Source: Eubacterium sp. (GTDB lineage: Bacteria > Bacillota > Clostridia > Oscillospirales > Acutalibacteraceae). Taken from it: 13,713 nt of DNA. Of the stretch, positions 1 to 7,411 are shown one piece after another. Both the position numbers and the translations under genes were made by a program. The notes beneath the pieces were generated by a model, which was not told where the DNA came from, did no database searches, and saw nothing but the letters and a program-made list of their open reading frames with translations. How positions within the stretch are numbered: the stretch's first letter is position 1; each line of letters starts with the position of its first letter. The stretch spans positions 1-13,713 of the forward strand of contig JAILGO010000076.1 of the NCBI GenBank assembly GCA_024696725.1, read 5' to 3'.

Positions 1-1
1 T

Positions 2-1357
2 GCGGCTATAGTATTTCCGCTCGTTTCGTCAAAGAACTTTTTATCAAAGGTCGGGGAAATCGGCTGGCGCAGCTTAAGCAGAGGCGCGCGCGCCGTTATC
101 GTAGCGGCTGCAGTATTTGCCGCAACAATTACCGCGAGCGCTGCGGTGGGCGGAATCACAGGCAGTACAATTATCGAAAATATTCTGCCGCCTGATTCGC
201 CTGAGACTGTTACCGAGGCGGACTCGGTGAGCGAAAAAACGAGCGAAAATGTTTCCTCCGCGGAAGTCTCTGTAACGGAAGCCTCTTCGGAAAAAGAGAA
301 AACGAATATTCTACGCGACGCAAGTATAAAGGTTAAGGACGCCGAGCATCCTGAAAAAGGATACTTTGCGTGTTATGAGACCGCGGGAGCCGACGACGTT
401 AACCCGAAATGCCATCACGAAAGAATATCGTTTGACCCTGATAATACGGTCGATTACCCGTCGAAGTTTTATGAAAAGGTTTCTGATAAGAATACCGCGT
501 TCAATGAGGCTGAGTATAAGAAGAAAAACTGTGAAAACAGCGTTTGTAACAGCGAAACGGGAGAGCTTCATAATTTCGGCGAGTGGTATTTAACCGAGGA
601 ACCAACCTGTACGGAGCTCGGAAAGCAGGAACGCGTATGCTCTGTCTGCGGTACGGTACAGTCCTCCCCCGTAAAAGCAACGGGCGAGCATTTATTTGAG
701 TACAGTCGGGCAAAAAGCACAAATATGGACGCTGATTATTTTGAGAATTATAAAACCAACGACGGCTATATAGAATATAAGTGCCGCTATTGCTCAAAGA
801 AAAAGAAAAGAATAATAGCAAAAGCGACCCGTATCGTAATAGACCAATACGAATTCGAGTACGACGGTAAAAAGCACAGACCGACGGTCTACGGCGTACT
901 TGACAGAAACGGTAAGGTTATTCCGAAGAAGTATTATAAGGTCTATTATCTTGACAGCTCGAACGCGAAGGATATATATAACGACTTCGGAGTGTATGCC
1001 GAGGTTTCCGGCGAAAAATACAGACAGGACGTAGAAATCCGCTTCAGAGTTATACCCGATACGGTTAAGCTGAAAAGCGTTCTTACGGGCGACGGAACGC
1101 TCGTGCCTGAATGGAAAAAAGCCGCGTTTTGCGAAAACGTCGATAAAGCGATATATGAAATTCAGTATGCAAAAAATAAAGACTTTTCCGATGCAAAAAC
1201 CGTAAAGGCTTACGGCGACGATGTTGAAAAGGTGATTACGGACGTGGAAAAGGGCGAAACCTATTACGTAAGAATAAGAGGCGTTTCCGATTTCTCGCGT
1301 AATCTGACCGTACCCGTAGGTCACTGGTCCGAGGTCAGAAAAATAACGGTTGAATAA
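2..1357 (+). CDS. Membrane-anchored surface protein with Cys repeat and Fn3 domain (5'-partial)
   Basis: The frame is open from the left edge, so the true start lies outside; the GTG at 146 falls within the membrane segment and is an unlikely start. Counting from nt 2, 451 residues are visible. An Arg-rich stretch (RSLSRGAR) precedes one hydrophobic helix at about residues 31-51, predicting an inside N-terminus and an outside C-terminus. A Ser/Glu/Thr-rich linker follows (about 60-100). Next come a Cys repeat with C203, C213 and C216 ending in TGEH, a second CxxC (KCRYC), a beta-rich segment at about 277-353 resembling MBG/YDG-type surface modules, and a C-terminal Fn3 domain (about 355-451, core YYVRIRG). 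The family is not recognised by name and no enzyme motif is visible. The next gene starts 10 nt later and carries the same Cys repeat and Fn3 type, so the two probably act together at the cell surface; that is inference. Confidence 0.75.
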   Translation, partial: AAIVFPLVSSKNFLSKVGEIGWRSLSRGARAVIVAAAVFAATITASAAVGGITGSTIIENILPPDSPETVTEADSVSEKTSENVSSAEVSVTEASSEKEKTNILRDASIKVKDAEHPEKGYFACYETAGADDVNPKCHHERISFDPDNTVDYPSKFYEKVSDKNTAFNEAEYKKKNCENSVCNSETGELHNFGEWYLTEEPTCTELGKQERVCSVCGTVQSSPVKATGEHLFEYSRAKSTNMDADYFENYKTNDGYIEYKCRYCSKKKKRIIAKATRIVIDQYEFEYDGKKHRPTVYGVLDRNGKVIPKKYYKVYYLDSSNAKDIYNDFGVYAEVSGEKYRQDVEIRFRVIPDTVKLKSVLTGDGTLVPEWKKAAFCENVDKAIYEIQYAKNKDFSDAKTVKAYGDDVEKVITDVEKGETYYVRIRGVSDFSRNLTVPVGHWSEVRKITVE

Positions 1358-1362
1358 AGGAG
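1356..1362 (+). promoter_or_regulatory. Ribosome binding site that sets the start of the large secreted protein
   Basis: AAAGGAG overlaps the TAA stop of the preceding gene and lies 5 nt before the ATG at 1368. It favours that ATG over the in-frame TTG at 1350, which would also put six extra residues before the signal peptide. Confidence 0.8.
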
Positions 1363-1367
1363 TAAAA

Positions 1368-4300
1368 ATGAAAAAGGTTTTAAGTATATTTCTTTCTTTA
1401 ATAATGCTTCTCTCGTGCGTTAGCGCGCTTCCTTTCTCTGCGCTTGCGCTTGAGGTTGAAACGGTAGGAGAGCTCACGCTTAACGAGACGGTTGAATTTA
1501 ACCCGGAAACGAATACAAAGAAGTTTTATTACTACTCGTTCGTTCCCGAAGAAAGCGGCTCGTACTATGTGACAACCGTAGACGTTTCACACATGCTGCT
1601 TGCGGCGGTATATGACGAAAACCTTAATCCTGTTGACGATTCGTTATATCGGCTCTTTAAAGGCTGGACGGCGTTTGATACGAGAACACTTTGTGTCGAC
1701 GGACTTGAAAAGGGAAGAACGTATTACGTAGGAATTTACCTTTCCGGATGGCTGTCACCGATGCCTCAGAGCCGTTCCACCGTTTGCGTTACGAGCCATA
1801 CTCACTCCTTCGTTAACGGTTTCTGTGAGGAATGCGGACTTCAGGATAAAAACGCGCCTGCGGGAACCTTTGCGGTACAGGACGGCGTTGAGATTTCGGG
1901 TAAGTTCGTGCATTATCCTAAAGAACATAGCTATACGCTTGAGGTAGAGGAGGACTCCGATTATCGTATTACGAGAAGCGGTTTGGTTCCTACCGTTAAA
2001 GACGAAGACGGAAATACAGTAAATAACAATTACGGTATGAATAGTTCAGCTTACTATTCATTAAAAGGCGGAAAAACGTATACCGTAAACGTCGCTGTTC
2101 AAAGTACATACTCTCCGGATTATAGCTTTACGGTAGAAAAACACGAACACGATTATATAAACGGCTACTGTACCGAGTGCTATAAGAAAGACGAAAGCTA
2201 TGTTGCGCCGATTATTCCGCTCACTCTCGATACGCCTTATGAATCGGAGTTTTTCAGCACGGCGGAAAGGCATCAATATACCGTTACTACGGATGAAGCG
2301 GGATATTACGCCTTTCAGTTCACGGGTACAAATACGGCTATAACGCTGACTGATGCCACGGGTAATATAATCAGTTATACCTTATATAAAAAAAGCCGTA
2401 TCTATAAGCTGGAAGCGGACTCGCTCTATAATGCGACCGTTGTTGCCGCAACTCAGGCGGGAGCTTATTCCGTTGAATTAATTAAGCATCAACACACTCT
2501 TGATATATATAGTAACAAAGCGGCGACCTGTAAGGCGGAGGGCAGTATTGAACGCAGATGTACTACTAACTGCGGCTACTCCGAGACCGAGACTCTCCCC
2601 GTCGACCCCGACGCTCATCAGTTCGTTAACGGCGCTTGCAGGCTTTGCGGCGCTAAAGACGAAAGCTATCAGGTCGTTTATTCCGAAATCCCGCTTAATG
2701 AAACCGTTACTGCCGAAGCCGTCTACGGGGGCGAAATGTGTTACTATACTTTTACTCCCGAGATTAGCGGAAAATACGAAATCTATATGGCTCAGCACAA
2801 TTTGCTCGGCAGGAGCAGATTTGTGATTTATGACGAAACCGGAGTGCGCCTTATGAATTATAACAACAGATACGGCGCAACGGCGTACAGAGATTTTGAG
2901 GCAGGAAAACAGTACCGTATTATCGTTACCGTCGATGTAGCGGGAAAGCAGCTCTTTTCCGTTAAAGCTCATAGCCACGATTACAATTACAAAACCGAAA
3001 GCGAGCCTGCAACCTGTAACGAAAGGGGATATACTAAAAATATCTGTAGGTGCAGCGAGTTTTTAGTTCAGTATACCGAGGCGACGGGAAACCACTCTTT
3101 TAAGGAAACCGTTTACGCTCCGACCTGTACCGAAAACGGTTATACCGAGTATTGCTGTACCGTGTGCGGTACCGGTTATTATATGAACTATGTTCCCGCC
3201 AACCCGAATGCGCATCATTTCGTGAACGGAATATGCGACGAATGCGGTGAAGCGAAGCCCGGTTACGAGTTTACCGACCTGAAATACAATAAAAGCGTAT
3301 CCTTTACGCTTAAAGACGAGGACGAGGAGCGTTACTTCCGCTATATACCCGCCGAAAGCGGCTACTATAATATTGCCTCTACGGGAAGAGCCGACCCGTA
3401 CGCCGAGCTCTACGACGGCAATATGAACGATATTACCGTCGCCGACGATATAAGCGACAGTAACTATAACTTCAGACTGTCTGCGTACTTTGAAGAGGGC
3501 AAGACCTACTACCTTTTAGTCGGTATATATGACGGCGTGAATAAAAATATTACACTTAAGGTAACCGCCCATACTCATAAATACGAAACCGAAACCATCG
3601 CTCCGACCTGCGGCTCGATGGGAGCAACGATAAAGAGCTGCGAGTGCGGCGATTACGAAATAACGGATGTAAAAGAGGCTACGGGTAATCATAACTATCG
3701 GTTTGAAGAAACGGTAGCTCCTACCTGTATTGATAAGGGCTTCGATGTTTATACCTGTACAGTTTGCGGAGATTCGTACCGTGATAATGAAAAAGAGCCT
3801 ACGGGAATTCACGATTACGCTGAAAAGGTATGCGTTAACTGCGGCGCAAGACGGCGCGGCGAAAATAAGGTTCTTGAAGCTCCGATTTATGTCGGCGACT
3901 CAATCTCCGTAAGCTTTACCTCGCTTGACGATATAGCCTGCTTTACGTTTATCCCCGAAAGCAGCGGCTCTTACACCTTTGAAACGACGGGCTGCGCCGA
4001 TACGTACGCGGAGTTAACCGGTTCTGACGGTAAGCTGCTCGCGTCCGACGACGATTCGGCTCTTGCGGTTAACGCAAGAATCAACGCAAGCTTTATAAAA
4101 GGAAGGGAATATATCTTTACTGTAGACGTTTCTGATTTAAAGGAATGTACTTTTACGGTTAAGCTTTATGAGCACACCCATTCCTTTGTTTCGTTTACCG
4201 AGCCCGCTACCTGTGCCTATGAGGGAAGTACGGAATACACTTGTACGGAGTGCTTTTATAAGACGACCGTAACGACGCCGCCGACGGGTATTCATAAATA

Positions 4301-5261
4301 CGTCGACGGTATCTGCGAGGTGTGCGGCGATATAGATACAAGCTACAGCTTTGAGCCTTTTAACGAGGGCGAAATAAAAATCGTAAGCACGGATATCAAA
4401 GTCTATTCCTTTAATCCGCTTCACAGCGGCGAGGGAGTTATTAAGCTGAACGGTTTAGGAATAGCGATAATTCTTGATAAAAACGCTGAACCTATCGCGC
4501 CGGCAGACGAGAATCTTAAGGCGCTCGAAAGCGTGAAAGCAAGCTTTAAAAGCGGCGAAAAGTACTATATTATGCTTTGTCCCGTTCTCGGTAGTGCGGT
4601 AAAGGCTGAGCTGAACACCGATTTCGAGCATACCTTTGACGATTATATCTTACCCTCAAATTGTGTGGAAAAGGGCTATTCCTGTAAAAAATGTACCGTT
4701 TGCGGACTTGAAAAGGAAAAAACGGCTTTTACCGAATTAGGCGACCACGAATATCGGGTAACAAAGTCCCGACCTGCTACCTGCACCGTCTTCGGCTATA
4801 TTAAATACGCCTGTATATACTGTAATAAAAGCTATATTGATACGCTTGATGCGACGGGACACAGCTACGTAAGCAGCAAGGCTGAGCCCGCAACCTTTAA
4901 AAAAGCAGGAAAAACAGAGGGTACTTACTGTAAGAACTGCGGAGAGATACTAATAAAACAGTATACTGTTGATAAGCTCGGTTCCCCTAAGCTGTCGAAG
5001 CTGAGAAAAGGAAGAAAAAGACTCACGGCGTTCTGGAATTCGGTATACGGCGTAGACGGTTATCAGCTTCAGTATTCTCTTAAAAAGAATATGAAAAAGT
5101 CAAAGAAAAAGACTGTTAAAAATCCGAATAAAATAAAGCTCACCGTTAAGAAGCTTAAGTCAGGGAAAAAATACTATGTCCGCATAAGAGCGTATAAGAT
5201 AATTAACGGTAAGCGTGTTTACAGTAAGTGGTCTCCTAAAAAAACGATTAAAACAAAATAA
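1368..5261 (+). CDS. Large secreted multi-domain protein: seven PPC-like modules, Cys/His repeats and C-terminal Fn3
   Basis: The protein has 1297 residues. A Sec signal peptide (MKKVLSIFLS, then a hydrophobic core) probably ends at SALA near residue 28; LLSC at 14-17 is a weak lipobox alternative. Seven beta-sandwich modules resembling PPC domains lie at about 36-143, 166-258, 283-373, 439-534, 635-734, 836-935 and 993-1086. They share cores such as FxPExSGxY and a late GxxYxxxV strand. Each is followed by a His motif (HTH, HEH, HQH, HSH) and ribbon-like Cys repeats of two kinds: a short NGxCxxCG form and a long PATC-x3-G-x6-8-CxxC-x10-16-GxH form. An Fn3 domain with many lysines closes the protein (about 1204-1297). 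I count about 47 Cys in the mature part. No LPXTG, SLH or catalytic motif was found, so it is probably a secreted or loosely wall-bound structural or binding protein. Function is unknown. It is the second gene of an operon with the membrane-anchored protein. Confidence 0.85.
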   Translation: MKKVLSIFLSLIMLLSCVSALPFSALALEVETVGELTLNETVEFNPETNTKKFYYYSFVPEESGSYYVTTVDVSHMLLAAVYDENLNPVDDSLYRLFKGWTAFDTRTLCVDGLEKGRTYYVGIYLSGWLSPMPQSRSTVCVTSHTHSFVNGFCEECGLQDKNAPAGTFAVQDGVEISGKFVHYPKEHSYTLEVEEDSDYRITRSGLVPTVKDEDGNTVNNNYGMNSSAYYSLKGGKTYTVNVAVQSTYSPDYSFTVEKHEHDYINGYCTECYKKDESYVAPIIPLTLDTPYESEFFSTAERHQYTVTTDEAGYYAFQFTGTNTAITLTDATGNIISYTLYKKSRIYKLEADSLYNATVVAATQAGAYSVELIKHQHTLDIYSNKAATCKAEGSIERRCTTNCGYSETETLPVDPDAHQFVNGACRLCGAKDESYQVVYSEIPLNETVTAEAVYGGEMCYYTFTPEISGKYEIYMAQHNLLGRSRFVIYDETGVRLMNYNNRYGATAYRDFEAGKQYRIIVTVDVAGKQLFSVKAHSHDYNYKTESEPATCNERGYTKNICRCSEFLVQYTEATGNHSFKETVYAPTCTENGYTEYCCTVCGTGYYMNYVPANPNAHHFVNGICDECGEAKPGYEFTDLKYNKSVSFTLKDEDEERYFRYIPAESGYYNIASTGRADPYAELYDGNMNDITVADDISDSNYNFRLSAYFEEGKTYYLLVGIYDGVNKNITLKVTAHTHKYETETIAPTCGSMGATIKSCECGDYEITDVKEATGNHNYRFEETVAPTCIDKGFDVYTCTVCGDSYRDNEKEPTGIHDYAEKVCVNCGARRRGENKVLEAPIYVGDSISVSFTSLDDIACFTFIPESSGSYTFETTGCADTYAELTGSDGKLLASDDDSALAVNARINASFIKGREYIFTVDVSDLKECTFTVKLYEHTHSFVSFTEPATCAYEGSTEYTCTECFYKTTVTTPPTGIHKYVDGICEVCGDIDTSYSFEPFNEGEIKIVSTDIKVYSFNPLHSGEGVIKLNGLGIAIILDKNAEPIAPADENLKALESVKASFKSGEKYYIMLCPVLGSAVKAELNTDFEHTFDDYILPSNCVEKGYSCKKCTVCGLEKEKTAFTELGDHEYRVTKSRPATCTVFGYIKYACIYCNKSYIDTLDATGHSYVSSKAEPATFKKAGKTEGTYCKNCGEILIKQYTVDKLGSPKLSKLRKGRKRLTAFWNSVYGVDGYQLQYSLKKNMKKSKKKTVKNPNKIKLTVKKLKSGKKYYVRIRAYKIINGKRVYSKWSPKKTIKTK
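1797..4943 (+). repeat. Protein-level tandem array of Cys/His ribbon-like repeats
   Basis: Between the PPC-like modules there are six short repeats (HxF/Y-x-NG-x-CxxCG type, for example residues 144-157, 259-272 and 614-627) and nine long ones (PTC...G...CxxCG...TGxH type). The order after successive modules is: short; short; long-short; long-long-short; long-long-short; long-short; long-long-long. The last long copy is degenerate: Phe1177 replaces the first Cys (PATF). The copies are diverged at the DNA level, so this is an old protein repeat and not a recent DNA expansion. Metal binding or disulfide formation by the Cys pairs is inferred. Confidence 0.75.
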
Positions 5262-5285
5262 GCGGTATGTCCCCGCAGTGATAAT

Positions 5286-5323
5286 AAAAAAACAGGAACG
5301 CAGGCGTTCCTGTTTTTTGTTTT
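5286..5323. terminator. Bidirectional intrinsic terminator between convergent genes
   Basis: AACAGGAACG (5291-5300) pairs perfectly with CGTTCCTGTT (5305-5314) around a CAGG loop. An A-run precedes the stem (5286-5290) and a T-run follows it (5313-5318, then 5320-5325). It therefore gives a GC stem plus U-tract on both strands. It lies 24 nt after the stop of the secreted protein and directly after the minus-strand stop of the transporter, so it can end both transcripts. Confidence 0.93.
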
Positions 5324-6715
5324 TTATTCGGGACTGTCCGTCTTTCTGTGTTCTACGATGTATTCGTGAACCTTATCCGCAAGCTCGCCGTGGAGCTTGA
5401 ATTTCTTAGTGAATACGATAAGCGAAAGAAGAACGAGTATAGCCGGCGCTCCGAAACAGATAAAACCGATAGCAGACTTCGTCGTATCGTCGATTTTCTT
5501 TGCCGCTGAGGTAATCTGGCTGTTGTAGTTTACGAGAGCAAGTCCGCTGAAAAGGATAACCGTCTGAATGGTGTATGCCATCTTCTGTAAAAAGCCCTTC
5601 ATTGAGAAGGTTATACTCTCGTTTCTCTCACCGTTTTTGTATTCGCCGTAGTCAACTATATCCGCAAGGAATATCGTCTGCGATACGAACATTGAAGCGA
5701 TACCCGTTGACGACAGGATGTACGCTATGCTGAGCGCGAGCGGGCTCTTTAATACGGGACCGCAGATATACATAACGATATATCCGAGTATAGTTGTGCA
5801 AAGCGAAATCTGATATATTCTCTTTTTGCTGAACCACTTTGAAAGAACGGGGATTACAAGCAGACCGAGCACCGAGCCCGCTGCGCCGATAACCTGAAAC
5901 ATTGACTGCTTTTTAGGCAGCTCAAGAACATCTCTGAAATAGTAAACTGCCGTTCCGCTGGTAAGATACCAGCCGGCGTTTGAAAGCATTGCGAAAAGCA
6001 TAAACACAAGAAGCTGGTCGTTGCTTTTAAGAACTTTGAAAATCTGAGCGAAGGAGAACTTCTTTTTTTCACCGTATACAACATTCTTTTCCTTAGTGGA
6101 AAGAACGCAGACAAGAGCGAAGAAAACGAGAAAAATTCCTAAAATTCCCGCCCATCTTGAAAAGCCGGTAGCGTCGCCGTCAGAGTGTATGTCCTTTGAA
6201 AGAAGAGGAAGAACCAGCGGCGTAGCGACCGTGATTATACCCTGACCGAGACCGGAGAAGGTTCTCGCAACGGTTGATACCATATTTCTGTCCTTCGGGT
6301 CGCTCGTGAACGACGGAACCATTGACCAGTAGGGAATATCAGCCATAGTGTTAGTCATACCCCATAGGATATACATAACGCCGATATAGATATAAAGCGG
6401 AAGTCCGCTCATACCGAAGTTTGTGAAAAGAAGGAATAAAACGATTCCGTTCGCGGCTGCGCCGATAAGTATCCACGGACGGTATTTACCGAATTTTGTT
6501 CTTGTATTATCAACGATTGTACCCATCATCGGGTCGTTGATTCCGTCCCATATTCTCGCTATAGGAGTAAGAAGAAGAAGGAAGGCTTCCTTAAGTCCGA
6601 GTACGGAGGAAAGATAGTAGCTGAGGAAGGAATAAAACATTCCGTAGCTTAAATCAAGCCCTATTGCGCCGACTCCGTAAAAAATTTTTTCACGCCATGT
6701 CGTTTTTTGTTCCAT
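5324..6715 (-). CDS. GPH-family (MelB-like) sugar:cation symporter, MFS superfamily
   Basis: The protein has 463 residues, the usual length of glycoside-pentoside-hexuronide:cation symporters, with about 12 hydrophobic segments. The N-terminal half carries the family signature RIWDGINDP (R54, D57, D61) followed by VDNTRTKFGKYRPW. The two Asp correspond to the cation/sugar-site Asp pair of MelB. The C-terminal half has the second family motif, VDYGEYKNGERNE. It should import a glycoside or sugar with Na+ or H+ across the cytoplasmic membrane; the exact sugar cannot be read from the sequence. No glycosidase gene is adjacent in the window, so the substrate is unsupported by context. The ATG at 6713-6715 is chosen because the protein begins in the normal family position; its ribosome site is weak (GTGAG). 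It is a single-gene unit with its own promoter (6753-6781) and shared terminator. Confidence 0.93.
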   Translation of the reverse strand: MEQKTTWREKIFYGVGAIGLDLSYGMFYSFLSYYLSSVLGLKEAFLLLLTPIARIWDGINDPMMGTIVDNTRTKFGKYRPWILIGAAANGIVLFLLFTNFGMSGLPLYIYIGVMYILWGMTNTMADIPYWSMVPSFTSDPKDRNMVSTVARTFSGLGQGIITVATPLVLPLLSKDIHSDGDATGFSRWAGILGIFLVFFALVCVLSTKEKNVVYGEKKKFSFAQIFKVLKSNDQLLVFMLFAMLSNAGWYLTSGTAVYYFRDVLELPKKQSMFQVIGAAGSVLGLLVIPVLSKWFSKKRIYQISLCTTILGYIVMYICGPVLKSPLALSIAYILSSTGIASMFVSQTIFLADIVDYGEYKNGERNESITFSMKGFLQKMAYTIQTVILFSGLALVNYNSQITSAAKKIDDTTKSAIGFICFGAPAILVLLSLIVFTKKFKLHGELADKVHEYIVEHRKTDSPE

Positions 6716-6752
6716 TAGTTTTCATCTCACTTTTTGTAGTAGAATTTCTAAC

Positions 6753-6781
6753 ATTATACCACATATCGTATAATAAGACAA
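6753..6781 (-). promoter_or_regulatory. Sigma-A-type promoter of the GPH transporter
   Basis: Read on the minus strand: -35 TTGTCT (6781-6776), 17 bp spacer, -10 TATAAT (6758-6753). The start codon is about 40 nt further downstream. The -10 is consensus, the -35 matches 4 of 6, and the spacing is ideal. Confidence 0.75.
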
Positions 6782-6791
6782 ATTTTAGAAA

Positions 6792-6818
6792 ATTACAAAA
6801 CTGTTACAAATGTTTACA
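6792..6818. promoter_or_regulatory. Helically phased TTACA direct repeats, possible response-regulator site
   Basis: ATTACA (6792), GTTACA (6803) and TTTACA (6813) recur at 11 and 10 bp, that is, on the same face of the helix. The layout resembles PhoP/OmpR-family binding sites, such as the TT-N-ACA repeats of Bacillus PhoP. The array begins 11 bp upstream of the transporter -35 and ends 25 bp upstream of the mraZ -35, so it could serve either promoter. The same bases also form a weak CTGT...ACAG dyad (6801-6819). The function is inferred. Confidence 0.35.
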
Positions 6819-6843
6819 GTTGATTTTCTTAGCGTTTTTCCTA

Positions 6844-6872
6844 TTGACATATTGAAGCTTTATATATATAAT
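6844..6872 (+). promoter_or_regulatory. Consensus sigma-A-type promoter of the mraZ/dcw operon
   Basis: TTGACA (6844-6849), exactly 17 bp, then TATAAT (6867-6872): a perfect consensus in both boxes. Transcription should begin near 6879, leaving a leader of about 85 nt before mraZ. No equally good promoter is seen before the later dcw genes, so this is likely the main one. Confidence 0.9.
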
Positions 6873-6883
6873 AAGTCTTGCGG

Positions 6884-6933
6884 TGGGATAAAAACCCATA
6901 AAAACATCAAAATTCACTATAAAAACCCATAAA
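6884..6933. promoter_or_regulatory. Candidate MraZ operator: phased CCCA/CATC/CACT array with a duplicated 15-mer
   Basis: ATAAAAACCCATAAA occurs twice, at 6888-6902 and 6919-6933. Read as four-base boxes, CCCA (6895), CATC (6905), CACT (6915) and CCCA (6926) are spaced 10, 10 and 11 bp. On the other strand these are TGGG, GATG, AGTG and TGGG. Known MraZ sites are direct repeats with about 10-bp period and TGGG or AAAGTG cores placed just before mraZ. A further TGGG at 6884-6887 makes an inverted pair with the first CCCA. The array covers the predicted transcription start and early leader, a suitable place for autorepression. The A-tracts between boxes are also phased and could simply bend the DNA. 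Confidence 0.5.
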
Positions 6934-6948
6934 TCTAACGAATTCGGG

Positions 6949-6957
6949 AAGGAGGGG
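6949..6957 (+). promoter_or_regulatory. Strong ribosome binding site of mraZ
   Basis: AAGGAGGGG ends 7 nt before the ATG at 6965 and is the best Shine-Dalgarno match in the window. It fixes the start of mraZ. Confidence 0.85.
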
Positions 6958-6964
6958 AGCGAAT

Positions 6965-7408
6965 ATGGTAACGTACGACAGCTTTGTAGGACATAAGGTT
7001 CATAAGCTCGATTCAAAAAACAGACTGTCCATACCGTCTTATATGCGCGCAGAGCTCGGAAACAGCTTTTGTATAACTCACGGCAATACCGACGACCGTC
7101 TCGTTATCCGCACCCCTGAAAACTGGAAGCTATTTATGGAGCAGCTCCAGACTCTTCCTTCCTCGGTTCGTGAAATGGCGGACATAAGGTTTATCGCTTT
7201 TGCCGAGTGGCTTTCGCTTGACCCTAACGGAAGAATCCTTTTAGCGGACAAGCTTAAGGACGTAATCGGCGTTAAGGCTAACGACGAGGTTGTGGTTTTC
7301 GGCGTATCCGACAGAATTGAAATCTGGAACAAGTCGGCGTTTGAAGCTTCCGTTAAGGAAAGCGATAAGATTGACTGGACCTCGGTATTTGACAGCCACG
7401 GTATGTAA
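6965..7408 (+). CDS. mraZ: MraZ, transcriptional regulator of the division and cell wall cluster
   Basis: The protein has 147 residues, normal for MraZ, with two SpoVT/AbrB-like domains. The first signature is HKLDSKNRLSIP (about residues 14-25; the usual DxKGR is DSKNR here, with Asn for Gly). The second is LDPNGRILL (about 82-90). MraZ forms ring-shaped oligomers that bind direct repeats upstream of its own gene; in Escherichia coli it represses dcw genes. It is the first gene of the cluster here, after a consensus promoter and a phased repeat array that may be its operator. A strong ribosome site supports the ATG. The next gene, rsmH, begins after only 3 nt, which fits the conserved mraZ-rsmH pair. 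Confidence 0.96.
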   Translation: MVTYDSFVGHKVHKLDSKNRLSIPSYMRAELGNSFCITHGNTDDRLVIRTPENWKLFMEQLQTLPSSVREMADIRFIAFAEWLSLDPNGRILLADKLKDVIGVKANDEVVVFGVSDRIEIWNKSAFEASVKESDKIDWTSVFDSHGM

Positions 7409-7411
7409 TAT

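Noticed and set aside
1408..1425. Lipoprotein signal (LLSC) in the secreted protein
   Set aside because: The Cys is followed by eleven further residues of typical signal peptide ending in SALA, and Leu at -2 fits poorly, so ordinary Sec cleavage is more likely.
794..1477. Minus-strand 227-residue open frame opposite the first gene
   Set aside because: It overlaps the end of one convincing gene and the signal peptide region of the next, shows no family motif, and has the low-complexity look of a reading-frame shadow.
2478..2978. Minus-strand 166-residue open frame inside the large secreted protein
   Set aside because: It lies wholly opposite a strong repeat-domain gene and encodes nothing recognisable.
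1797..4943. CRISPR or recent DNA tandem repeat in the secreted protein gene
   Set aside because: The periodicity is at the protein level only; repeat units differ widely in DNA sequence and length and are coding throughout.
5215..5400. Small plus-strand open frame running through the terminator
   Set aside because: It crosses the intrinsic terminator and both flanking genes and has no ribosome site.
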